A DNA stretch of 64,000 bases from Anas platyrhynchos (lineage: Eukaryota; Chordata; Aves; Anseriformes; Anatidae), in assembly GCF_047663525.1 (NCBI RefSeq), contig NC_092587.1, positions 43,112,501-43,176,500 on the forward strand, given 5' to 3'. A model generated the notes under the pieces. That model saw only the letters and a program-made list of their open reading frames with translations, made no database searches and was not told where the DNA came from. Position numbers and translations under genes: made by a program. The first letter of the stretch is position 1; each line of letters opens with the position of its first letter. Shown here one piece after another: positions 34,224 through 46,400 of the stretch.

Positions 34224-37200
34224 TTTTGTGAGAAATAACACAGACAGGGCTAATATGTACATTCCTCTTTATTTAATACAGCACAGACACATGACATAAA
34301 AAAAAAGAAAAGTACACTCATGAAAAAAGCCTGTCGCCATTACGGACAGGGAACAGCTACACCCAGTTGCGTAAGGCTCCTACTGCAGAACAGGGGTCTG
34401 CTGTTTAAACGTGGATCCCAGAGCAAAACTGCTGCCAAAAAAATCTTTGCACTCCTTTCAGGAAAGCAGAAGAAAAAGAGGGAAAGCCCCTCCAGGAACA
34501 GGTGGTGAAGCTGGTGGCATCTGCAAGGTTCATAGGACACAAGCCCCATTACTGGTTGGAACAAAGCACTGAAAAAGCAAAAAACGTGCTCCAGCTCTTC
34601 TTGCAGAGGGCCAACAGCCCTGACTTCTGAGAACATCAGACGTCTCAGGGGTGGTGAACCTGAGTATCTGGAAGGAGTGAAAACATCAAGTAGTCACACA
34701 CAAGAGATTTATAGTCTCCCTGATAGGGCTCTGCTAGCCACAACTGGGAATGTGCAGGGGAACAAACCAGCTTCCCAATTAAAATAAAAAAATAATACTA
34801 AGGACTAACAGCCATTAAACTGACCAGAACAGTATACACATTTGGAACTGATGCAGGCTTTTGTGGCAGCAGCTTCTTCTTTTTCCTGCTTCAGTTCAGG
34901 ATGGAAATTAAGCAGGCACCAGTTCCTCTGGCAAAGAGCCTTACACACTTAAAAAAAATTAAAATACAAAAAAGGGAGACAGGTGTATTTACAAAATCCA
35001 TGGCTGGTACAGTACATCATTTTTAAGACACACTAAATGCTACAATCTTTCAGGTCCTGAGATTATTACCAAAAAAAAAAAAAAAAAAAGCAACAACTCA
35101 AAATTTGTGTTCAGGTCCAGTTTTATAAGGAGAGAGGAAGGAAATCACACATTTAAAAACACAGTATCCCTTGAAGTTAGTGGAACACGCCTCCCTAAAA
35201 TCCAAATGAAAGTGGTGCTAATCACCCAAATGTAGCTGCATTTGGTTGTTCAGGCTTGCTGTCACAAGAGGGGAGCATTTCGCAGGGGAGTTTCTCTGGA
35301 GAGCTCACCAGGTAAGCACGTGGCTGTTAGGATCCTCTGTCACTAAGCCCTATGATCCGAAATACGGAAGTAATAAAAGGAGGAAGGTGACCTGATACAA
35401 ATTCACGTGGGACTGAGTAGAGCATCACAGGAGTCACCAACTCAAAGAGGTTTGCCATCTCTTAGTAGCTGTGTTCCTTTGAAGAAGAGGACTACAAAGG
35501 GCGCTAGTTTTGCTTGAAACAAAATGCTCAGGCAACTGACTGACTGCTCCAAGCTACACAGAGCAGGGCAGGAAAACCCTCAGCCCACTGGTTTCTCGGC
35601 TGTTCACTTTACATAGCCTCCTTCATTCTCCTGGGGATCAGCAAGTCAGGTAGGGTTAAGCTGGTTATATCCAAAGTTGCTAAAAATATATACGCCAAAT
35701 GTGACAACAAAGGATACAGAGGCCAAACCTGTCTGTGGGAGGACCCCCACTGCCCTTGGCTGGGTGGGCAGGAATTGATGTGGAAGCTCTGCTCTTGACT
35801 AAGCCTCGTTACCAGGCAGAACTGAAGGGCCTTATAATCCACACCTGTATTTTCAATGAAATATTCTTAACATAGTGCTTTTGTATCATCAGACGTTACA
35901 ATCACAGATGGCCTTTTATTATAAGCACCTGACTTTAAGCTAGAAAATACCAACATTTTAAGGATTACTCACAAAATGCTTCTAACCCTCAGTAAAAAGA
36001 AGACTACAAGAGACAAATCACAGAACAAGGGTACTACAGTTTAACGGCTAAAATATAACGCTGCTCAGTAGACTTTTTGGGGAAAATAGCATTAATGATT
36101 TTCGTAAATTTTTTTCTTTAAACAGTAGTCCAAAAATATTTCTCCATCTATTTCCAACAGGGACCTTGAGAACTATGCAAGAACATGGTACTAATTGCTA
36201 CATGATGGAATTACTGGCAATAAAACACACACTACAGTTCTCACCTCTGAGCTAAATTGTTATTTGTAGTTACATACAAGACTAAAGATCAGCGAGAAAT
36301 ACCCGGGGAATCACAAATTAGCTTTTATTTGAAGATCCAGCTACCGGGTAGCTGATACCTCCTCTTGTTTAGAAGCAACTTCATTTAAGTGAGGAATTGA
36401 TTTACTTCTGATATTGGAAGGAAACACAGGATCTCATTAGCTTCTCCCCAAATCCAATCAGTACATTAAAAAAACAACATTGCTGCGGCTTCTTTAAACC
36501 AATTTTGAGAGCTGAATATTCTGAAAGCTCTCAGACTAAGACTTGTCACAAGAGGTGATTTTAGCTTCCCTCTTGAAGCAACTTCATGACACTTGACACT
36601 AGGTGTTGCACCAGCAAAAGGGTTTCTTTTTTGAAATACAAACTTCTTTCTTCACTGTAGCAAAAAGAGTTCTGCAGTACAGACATTCAAAAAATATTCA
36701 ATTTTCTTTGGGTAAAACTTCAACATGTATTAACAGGGTAGCTGAGGGAAGGAATGCATGTAACACTGAGACATGTAAAGAATACTTATCTGCATAGTTG
36801 ATATTAGTGACTACTAATCAAACTAAGGCCTTATCTGGAGAAAGCTGAGAACACAAGAAAGTTTCTTCCCCCACCTCCCATTCCACTGGTGAAATCTGAG
36901 AAGTCTCAAAGCAGCTCTGGCTGCCTCAGCAGCTACTTGGTTTGGCCTGCAGCAGTGGTATCTCCTGACTGGTTTGGGTTGATTCTCTTGCCTTTTTCTG
37001 TTGGTACTGGACAGTGACAAATGTAACCGAATCTGTTCAAGAAATACATCTGCACATGCTGCTGGGCCAAAAAAAACCACCTTTAGTAATAAGCATGATA
37101 GAAGGCAATGTGCACTGCTTGTTTTGGATTACTTCAGCATAAAGAAAAACTTGTTAGTTAATGGTTACTAAATGAACAGGAGGAGACATGGCAAGGGAAG

Positions 37201-38890
37201 AGGCTGAAATTCACTTCTAGATACAAAACATGATGTGTGATTTTTTTTTTTTTTTCCAGAGTTGCTCTATAGAATTATAGCTGTCAAAGAATGTCTACAA
37301 AACAACAGACCTATATCCTCCACTACTGACAACTGACAAGATCAGCACAGTGTCACTTACGAGGAGTGTGCAAAAATGGCCATAGGGAATCTTTTGTGCA
37401 TCCCCAATTCCAGGCCATGCTGATCTCTCAGCATAACACATAGCAGCAGCGGGGCTTCCTGCAGCCCCAAAAGGCTATTACAGCAGCAAGGAATCATTGG
37501 GTCACAGAAAAAGGATGATGGAGCCACACCAGACTTCTCCACAACCAGAGCATTCCCCAACAAGGCTTGGTTATATTTCCAGTGGCTAAGCCAGGCTATT
37601 TCTGGCTGCTTATTGTGGCAGTGATTTTTTAAGCAGCAGCAGACTGATGGTGATTTTCAGAACAGCCACAGGTGTTAAAAACACCACAACAGTCAACCAG
37701 CAGTGCCAGCTGTAGACTTCCAATCTTTCAGATAGGCTTAGAATAAAGAGCACACATGCCTGAAAGAGACTGAACAGCAACAGAAGAGCCCAGTCACCTC
37801 AAGTCACTGCCACGGGTGGATGTGGATAACTACAGAATAACTCTCACACTCACCTAAGGCAGATTAGGGTGCGCTCTCACTCCAACTGACCAAGCTACCA
37901 GCAATAGTACTATCCCCAGCACTGTTAGATTGGTAAAAGAAATCTACCAATGGCCTCATTTCAACAGGTTCATTTGAACGTGATAACTGGAATAGCAGTT
38001 AGGCTATTTTCTGCCACAGGAACATGTTGCATTTGGTATCTTACTGTTGGCTCTCTAGATGGGCTCTCCACTTAAGTATGAAGGACTCTTCTAGCCATTC
38101 CTACTCTGGTTTCTGAAAAGAGAAGGTAAAACACTTCCTTTTCATATTGCAACTCAAAATCAGGTCTCCCCCAGTGGAAGCATCACGGAACAAGCACAGT
38201 CTAGTGATGCTCACGTTACCTTAAGTTTAGAAATGAATTGCTAATTTCAGATATGCATGTTTATAATAATAGTAAGTCAGATGTATCCTCAGCACAGAAT
38301 AGTTAAAATCACTAGAAGATCTATTGCAGATCACTGATTCTGTCAAAGGACAAGCAAACAAGCACAGACACTATTTGAGTGTTCACTTGCAGCCAACAAT
38401 ACACGAACTTACTGTTCATTATTTTAAGAGAACAAACCATTAATGAAATCTCAGCAAGAAAAAGTACAGCGAGAAAAGTACTCAAAGGTGAATGATTTAG
38501 GCAGCTTGTGAAGTATAGTCAGGTTTAACTTCAAAGAGCAGCTGCATTCTTGCAGTTTATACCAAGTTCCTTCTCACACGTGATGCCCGGTAGGAAGTGA
38601 CAACTTTGGTAAATGTTAAGAATTCTTGCAATAACCAGCACCACGCAGACATGGCTAGCCATACACAAGATTCCTTGCAGTTCATCTCAACTCAAAACTG
38701 TTACAAGCTATTTTAACCTTCTTCTTTCCCCACTTCTTTCAGTTAGGTTAGCCACACATCTTTGCCTCAAGTTCAGTAATAGTGTGAAGCGGTCCGGTAT
38801 TTAACGTTGTCAGTTGTACTTGTGAATTAAGACCCAAATTTAAAACCTCCAGAGAAAAATATAACAAGTTTCAATCTCATTAGCCACTTC

Positions 38891-39086
38891 CTTTCTCTCA
38901 CACACATTTACACATTCACACACGCACGCTTTTATTGTACTGCCACCTTTGCCCAAATGTTCCCCTTTTGTATGCAAATGTTTAACAGCGCCAGCAGAAG
39001 GTAGGAGGATGAACACGGTTATGGGATTCTCGGGAATATTGCTGTGTATGTACGTGTGCGCACACATGTGTGAGCGTGAGAGAAAG
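38891..39086. repeat. CA-rich and TG-rich inverted arms in UBN2 3'UTR
   Basis: CTTTCTCTCAC (38891-38901) is the exact complement of GTGAGAGAAAG (39076-39086). The CA-rich and TG-rich sequences inside (to about 38931, and from about 39044) can pair further, and a GTGTGCGCACAC palindrome lies at 39054-39065. Confidence 0.7.
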
Positions 39087-41689
39087 AAAGCACACAAGCA
39101 TACAGAACCAACGCCATGGTACAGCAGCTATGAATGAAGTCACATACATTACACACTTTTTTTTTTTCTTTTTTACAAAAGGGAAAAATAGTATAACAGC
39201 ATAAAGCCATCTATCTTGGCAAGCTTAAGATTTTCCTCCAAAATGCCTTCCAGCACTTCAGGATCTCTGAGAACAGTTTAAGAGGGTAGGGAAATAAAAT
39301 AAAAAAAGGCACTTAAACAAAGGACAAAGGCCTGAATCAAGTAAGTCATGGAGGGTAACAGCCATTTCACCAGAGCTAGGACCAATCAAAAAGCTACCAA
39401 CTTTTTAATTTCTATAAAATTAAAATTGCATAAAGTGTTAATTAATCAGTCATTTACCTACTGCTTTCACTTTCTGGATAATTTTATGAAACAAACAAAA
39501 AGCAAGTGTCCCTTTAGTGATTTCCCCCTAATTCAGCAAAAGATTAAAGATAGGTGTGGGAGGAAGCCTTCCACAGCTTAGCCTGACTGCAGGTTTTCCT
39601 GCAATTCCATCTGCAAAAAAAGCAAAACAAAAACAGGAGAGGGACCACTGTGCCTTTAGCAATTCACTCAAAAAAAACAAAAAACAACAAAAAAAAAAAC
39701 AACCCAAACACCCCAATACTTCTAATTCATCTGTGGGCAAAAACTACTCAAAAGAAAACCAAACAAACTGTAAACTAGATTAAAATTTGCTAATAAATAC
39801 AGCTAAAAGTTCATTTTATGAATGTAGCAGCAAATGTGATAAAGTTAGTCGGAGTCCAAGATGACTCCCAGAGGGTTAATGGTTCACACAACTGATGGCA
39901 GCTTGGGAGAGTTGCAGGATTTCTGTTTTCATGTCCTCAAGGGTCTTGCACCAAGTGGAGGAGGAGTGTGGAGGAAGGGTCAGGTGATGGGACTGAGGAA
40001 GGAAACAGGCTCTTGGCACCTGTCCCACCCCCAATTCTGTGCATCAGACAACTTTGATTGGATTCAAACAAGAAGTAGAACCCAAGTAATTAAAAGTTAC
40101 TTCTGATTAGCAGAAAACAGATGTGAAACCCACAGCATCCACACTTGTGACTCGTATCTTGAATCATCAGAGAAGGCTGGACAAACTGATTTAGGCCATC
40201 TTGGAGTAGGAGAACACTGCAGTTACAGTCCAAGGTATCAGAAATTTTGCAGCCTGTTTTTCATGTGGCCTGACGCCTTCCTTCTTACTTTGCAAGTGTC
40301 TCAAAAGGATTTACAATAGCTACCATGACTTTGGGAACTTTGGATCATGTAGCAGAAAATATTACTCAGAGGGTTTTAACATCTAAGACCTGTGTGTGAA
40401 ATTATTGCTTGCATTCGTTTGGGGCTTTCAGTGAGCTTGACATGCTAGCTCATACACAGACCCCAAACTGAGTTCAGCCCTGCTGCCTGGAAAAGACAGC
40501 TCTACTTGGCTTTCTTATTGCTTGTGAATACTGAGGGTTACTTAGTATGTACAACTACAGTTTATTTATTATCAGAGGCCCTTAAAAAGTAGTAAAAAAC
40601 TGGGGGGAAATGTCTCTAGGAGAGCTGCTATGCAGAATATAGTAAAACATTAACCTAGTTTTGCATTTGGACATTGCAGAAAATTTTCACTTCCCCATCC
40701 TGTTTGTGCTAACCAAAAATGTCTCTGGGAGCCACCCTATTATTCCCTTTAATTTGGCCTTGATAGGTTTAACACAGAATAGGGAAAAGGCAACACCGAC
40801 CCCTTCATCACTATGTTGCTGATTCCAAAGCAGCTCGGCAGTATAATGACTGAAGGCAGTTACCCTCTAGGGGACTGTCTGAACTGGCATGAAGACTGTG
40901 TGGTCATCTTAATTCTCACCATCAGTATCAGTTTACTTGTTTCCAAAAACTGAGAAGTTCAATAGGCCATACAGACAGGACTACTTTCTATCCTCAAGGT
41001 TTGGAGAGGATATCCCTTAACTGAAGGTGTGTCATACCTGCAGAAAGAGAGGGAGGGATGTTGAAAAGAAAGTTTGTGCTGTTATTATAAAGGGCCACAA
41101 GTCTCCCAATTGAAGTTTCATTTAGCAACTATGAAGACGAGAGATGTAAATTTGGATGAGATGCTTTGATGAAGAAAACACAGAAGAGGTAGAACTCTTA
41201 GGACGTTTTTTTTTTTTGGTGGGTTATTCTGTGTGTTTTGTTTTTAATATATTGCTGCTTGATGGCTCAACTACTGCAACTCCCTTAGCTACACAGGTTG
41301 TTAAAAAGTATCAGGTTTGACAAGTCAGAAAAAAAATCAACGTTCTCTTAGGCCTCAAAAAAAAGTTTTCTTCCTTCAACCCTTCCTGGAGAAAAAGAAA
41401 AATCAGATAAGGCTTGCAATCTAAATAGGTTGTGGTACTTAATGTTCAATAGAATTTGCACATTAGTAGGAATGCAAGAGTCTATGTAGCTGTATGTTTC
41501 AACTCTAAATAACCTTGACTAAGATGCAAGCTTATCTAATCAACATGCCACATACAAAACATTAGCATTAGCTAAAAGGCATCTAATTAGCTGATGCTAT
41601 GGAGTGAAATTCATGAACTAATGAATCTTATTTTAATTCAATGTGTCTTTCACAGAAGTGTTGTGCAAAAACATTTATTGCTGAGCTCA

Positions 41690-41770
41690 ACCCAACATCT
41701 TTATACTAAATACACAATATATATTATTTTAGATTCATGTATATATATATATATTTATATAAAATTAAAA
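41690..41770. repeat. AT microsatellite
   Basis: TA-repeat-rich tract in the inferred UBN2 3'UTR. Confidence 0.85.
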
Positions 41771-43099
41771 TGAGCTCTAAATAGAAAAGAAATTGTTCTC
41801 TGGTCTAAGAAAAATAAGTCACATGTAAAAGTAACCTGAAAGCTATAAGTTAATCTAGCAAAAACACTGAAGATTCATTATCCATGGTCAAGGTATCTCT
41901 GGAAGATGAGATGACCAGTAATCACTGGTTCAAACCCACCTCAAACTACTGGAAAGACTAGCTAGTAGGAATTTCAGCATCTCTGATCAGGAATGTTTCA
42001 GGGTTGAAGGAGAAGGGCATCATATAATTTTAGTTGCGTCTTTCCCCTAGGATTTATTTCAGTTTCTGTCACTCTCATCTTTTATCTAACAGCGCAAGGG
42101 ATTCTACAGCAAAGTTCTGTCCTAGTGTCAAAAGTGCAACATGTGCTGGATACTTCCTAACCTTACAAATGAACCAGTCCATGTATTGCTATAAAAAAAT
42201 AGCCAGCTTCGCAGTTTTGTGCTACTGTGAAAGGAAGAGTTCAGGTTGGAAACTCTCCAGGCCAGCAGGGGCTGGAAATGCTGGAGACGATCCATTCAGC
42301 CCCAGAAGAGAAGGCACCTCTGGTCGCTTTTGAACGACTCCTCTTTGGCTAATGCCTGAAGCAGTATTAACCTGGCTCTGGAGTAAGTCACATTCAGCTT
42401 TCTTTTACTAGCAAATCAGGATAATGCATGGCTTTTGGGAGGAGTTACATGACAGATGAGGAAGATCTAGAATGGGTAAAGAATTAACTGTATTTTATGA
42501 AAGATGTGATAGAACATTACTTAATGTCAGTAGCAGATAAGCACAAGGGAAAGGAAAACAAATGGAGGGACTGAAAGAGTCCTAGAATGCCTTCAAAAAA
42601 AAAAAAAAAAAAGGATGTGGGAAAGAAATGCTAGTGTGACCAATAAAATGTTGGTTTCCTTTTTATGTATGATGAAAATTTTCCACACACCCTTCCTCCC
42701 TATGTAAGTCATGTTAAAAAAAAAATAAAAAATAAACAAGGAGCAAAGGGTTTCCCAGTAGCCTGTCTCTCACATCTCATGTACCAGGAGATTTGTTTTT
42801 GAAGATAGCTCTCTGGAACCAATGAGACTGCATACATCCATAGGCTCTCTATCGCCAAAGAGCCTTGTAAAGCTGAAAAAATGCCCACATCACAAACTGC
42901 ATTTCTGTAAGGTTTTAAATACAACAAAGTACCCCAGCACCACTTCTAATCTATATAACCTTTGGTCCACAACCACACGGTACACTCAGGACCTACATAT
43001 GATCTTATACGGGGCACTTCAGGAACTTGTGAAGTAGATGATTCCACCTCACCCAATGGATGGAGAGACCTATTCTAGCTCCTCTCACGCTTTCAACTT

Positions 43100-43105
43100 T
43101 TTATT
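43100..43105 (-). promoter_or_regulatory. UBN2: Proximal UBN2 poly(A) signal candidate
   Basis: AATAAA on the minus strand about 330 bases past the stop codon. It would give a short-3'UTR isoform if used. Confidence 0.4.
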
Positions 43106-43435
43106 GGATATTACCCAGAAAAAAATGTTTGTGCTGCTGTGGGTTTGACAATCAATTTCTTTTAAAAGCCAATCAGAACAGATGAAAAAATGTTTGTTTC
43201 TTTAGGCAAGATCAAACTATGACCAGTCTGCATGACCAGGAGCACCAGTCCCCCTTTTCCTTCTCTCTTTGATCAAGTATTGTTTTCGTTTTCTTCTTCC
43301 TCTCACCACAGTGCTTGGGATCAGAATATGTAAACATCGACAGAAACAGCAGCCCTGTGACAATAAGCACTTTCCCAACTGGGCAGATTCTGTCAGCCAA
43401 CCAGAACTGCTTCAGCTCCCTTGCTTGTCTAGAAG

Positions 43436-43485
43436 TCACTGGTTTTTCCGCTGTAACTTAGTGTCCCCTTTACTTTGGCCTCCAT
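43436..43485 (-). CDS. UBN2: UBN2 last coding exon L
   Basis: Acceptor TTGCAG|ATGGAG; encodes [16 protein letters not shown] and ends at TGA 43438-43436, as expected for the ubinuclein-2 C-terminus. The exon continues into the 3'UTR. Confidence 0.94.
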
Positions 43486-46400
43486 CTGCAATTTAGAAAC
43501 AGGAAAAGAAGAGGAAGAATAAAAACATGAACAAACTTATTTTGTAACTTACAAAATAAAAGACATACTTGGAACATTCATCCTTAGCATCATCAGAAAA
43601 TGCATTGTCTTTATATCATGTTGGACTTTACATATTTTCAATAGTTGTTTTTTTTTGTTTTTTTTTTTAATAGGACTGATGAAACCAGAGACACCAAGCT
43701 TTACACCAAGATGTTTAGAGACATGGTATTTTAAGTTGCAACCTGTGATACTACAAAAACAAAACAAAAAAATCAATCTTTTCTTTAGAAGTTTTAACTT
43801 TGTGAGAATTTTAAGCCCACCCACGGTACTCACTGACAAAAGAAACCAAGGTTGATATCACAGGAGTGATTAGTTTGTTTTCACAGCCACTTACAACACT
43901 GCCCTGGTTCTGGAGCCAAGTACTGCAAATTCAGTATAAAGAATCCACCGTGTCACTGCCACCTTTTGTGTTCCCTTTACTGGCAAATAAAGGAGCACAC
44001 TCCGCCACCTTCTATAATTTTACGATAGTTTTTCAGCTCTAAGCTTTACAAACATATAAAGGTCTTATACTTCAAGTTACTCCTTTCGATCAAAAATATG
44101 TCACTTAAAGCATGATTCCCAGAGAAGATTGGTCTTCCACTACAAAACTATTACATTTATTCACACATGCATACCCAACTGCAAGAATCATGAAGAGGCT
44201 TCTAGTTGAAAGCTGAGATATTAAAATGTAGTGGAAAAAACAATCCGTTTTCCTCCCAGTATAGACTATACAGTCTGCAAAAATCATGCCAGTATCTAGT
44301 ATGTAGCAGTCCTTTTCTTCTATTGGCTGAATTTGAATGCTTACGTTTCTCAAACTGCTATAATAAAATATTTTATTATATTGAGATTTTTGAGCTTTTT
44401 AGTTTCTGGCATTGAATGTTGTTTTTCTACATGTGTTTGGGTTCCAAAAATACTGCTATAATAGAATGTGCACTGTCCACTGCTACCAAAGCTTGTTCCT
44501 GTTTTGTCTTCTCTAAACCAATTTCAAATTTGGTGTATGTTTCATTTCAGTCTAGGGCATAAATCTGTTAAGTTATAAAAGTAGTAAGAGAAATGTATCT
44601 TTACCTGTGTAAGCTTGCTGCAAGTGAGCAGGCAGAGGTGAGTGAGACAGCGTTGCTGCGTGCTGAGCACCTGGCTGTAAACCCTTCAGTAAGTCTGGGG
44701 TAAAAAGGAGGAGAAAAACAAAGATGGAAAATAAATCTTAAGAACCATGGCAGCCTTAGCAAAATAGGAAGCTTTTATTTTTAAAATTAAAGCTATCATA
44801 ACATGATAATTTGCCCAGATTTCTGAAGACATCTCAACAGCAACAAAAAATAATACCTGATAGGATTCTAATGGCTGGTATACAAGTCAATAAAAACAGA
44901 CCTGTTCAGATATGGTTAATCAAAAGTCAGAACCAGGATCATGCGTTACTATTGGGATGCAACTCTTCATACTAGTTCATTTGGCAGAAAGGCCAAAATT
45001 GCTACAGATTAAAAGCTTAAAGAAATTCTTTTAAGCAATTGCAAATAATAAATCCCACCTAGATTGATGCCCTCCTGTAAGAAAATGGTTTGGTATCAGA
45101 GTATCTAAGCCATTACTGAGCAAAGGATATTTTGATGAATCACAGTATTAAGTCTCATATCTGTATGGTGAAATCGAGAAAGTCTTAAGGTGCATTTCTT
45201 TTTGAAGATAGAGGAAGAAGTTAACCCAAAAATGCATGTACAAAAGCAGCTATATATTATGAATTTAACAGTGAAGTTAATCATCTGTCAAAGGTGATTC
45301 ATAACATCTGGATAATTACATAAAGTTTTAACAGAGAAGTCACATTTACTCTCCTTTAGGGACTTTCATGAACCAAATCTAAGTGTCTCAGAACTGAATG
45401 GCTTCCCTTCTTAATTTCCACATTCAGCAAGCAAGCATCTTTCCCTACAGCATAGTGTGATGAGGAATTCCACTCACTCTGAGTTAGGCTGTGGTGGAAA
45501 GCCGCTGAGGTAGATCCCGAGGTGGTTGTCACTCCAGCTGTGTCCGTCCCAAAGCCAAGCAGCTCCAAGGGAAACTGGAAGGGCACGGTCACAGGAACAA
45601 GGCCACCCAGCATCCCGAAAGGAGTTAATGGTGCAGACGTCACATTCTGACTGGTTACGGACAGGGGTGATGCCATGAGCGTCAGAGGTGAGGCGTTAGC
45701 CAGTAATGATGCTCCTGCTGTTGACTGTACAGAGAAAAGTAGTACTTCAAGATTTTAAAGCTTTGAGTATTATCCTCTAAGGAGATAAGAATCAGCTATT
45801 TACTGTTAAGTGTGGTCCTGTTAAAAAGGACATTACAATATTAATAAATACTACTTATCCACCTAGGATCAGTTCCCACTGTTTGTCTGCTCAACAAGCA
45901 CAGTTATATCTCACGTTCACATGTGACAGCATGGTTCATCTATCTTGTTTTTCTTGTCAGCCTCACAGGTAAATTCCTTTAAATTATCCCATGCAGATCT
46001 GAAGTTCTTTAGAAGCACGTTACTCTCCCCTCTCGAAATATGGGTCTTAACACAATGCTAACTATTTCTAAAGTTACTTAGAAGTAAGGATTTCTGAAAT
46101 CTCAAATTTGTACTTAAGAACTTACTTAAGAACCACCACACTTCAAAGGACAAAATTTAAGTTACCGAGATGCAGACATATATACACACACAGGTAGGTG
46201 TTCATACGAAAACACACGTGCATGCGTTACAACAACAGGCAAGGAAGGAAAATTCTCACCACCCTACATAAGTCGCAAGTTAATTTCACTGTAGTTTAAG
46301 AAAATGTGAGATTAAGCCAGAATATTTTAGCTACAACAGCTCCCAAATTACATCAATTCCTTTGTAATTAGCAGCTGTCCTGCTCATTCCTATTTAACAC

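Larger units (their letters stand above)
34205..43435 (-). other. UBN2: UBN2 long 3'UTR (inferred, about 9.2 kb)
   Basis: After the UBN2 stop no further splice-linked coding sequence appears, and no other gene is recognisable until the tRNA. AATAAA signals cluster at 34273-34268 and 34223-34218, fitting a distal cleavage site, and I recall human UBN2 mRNA as also having a very long 3'UTR. Contents: an early AATAAA at 43105-43100, A runs at 42595-42612 and 35071-35089, an AT microsatellite near 41738-41760, and CA-rich and TG-rich arms at 38891-39086 able to pair. The extent is inference without transcript data. Confidence 0.6.
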
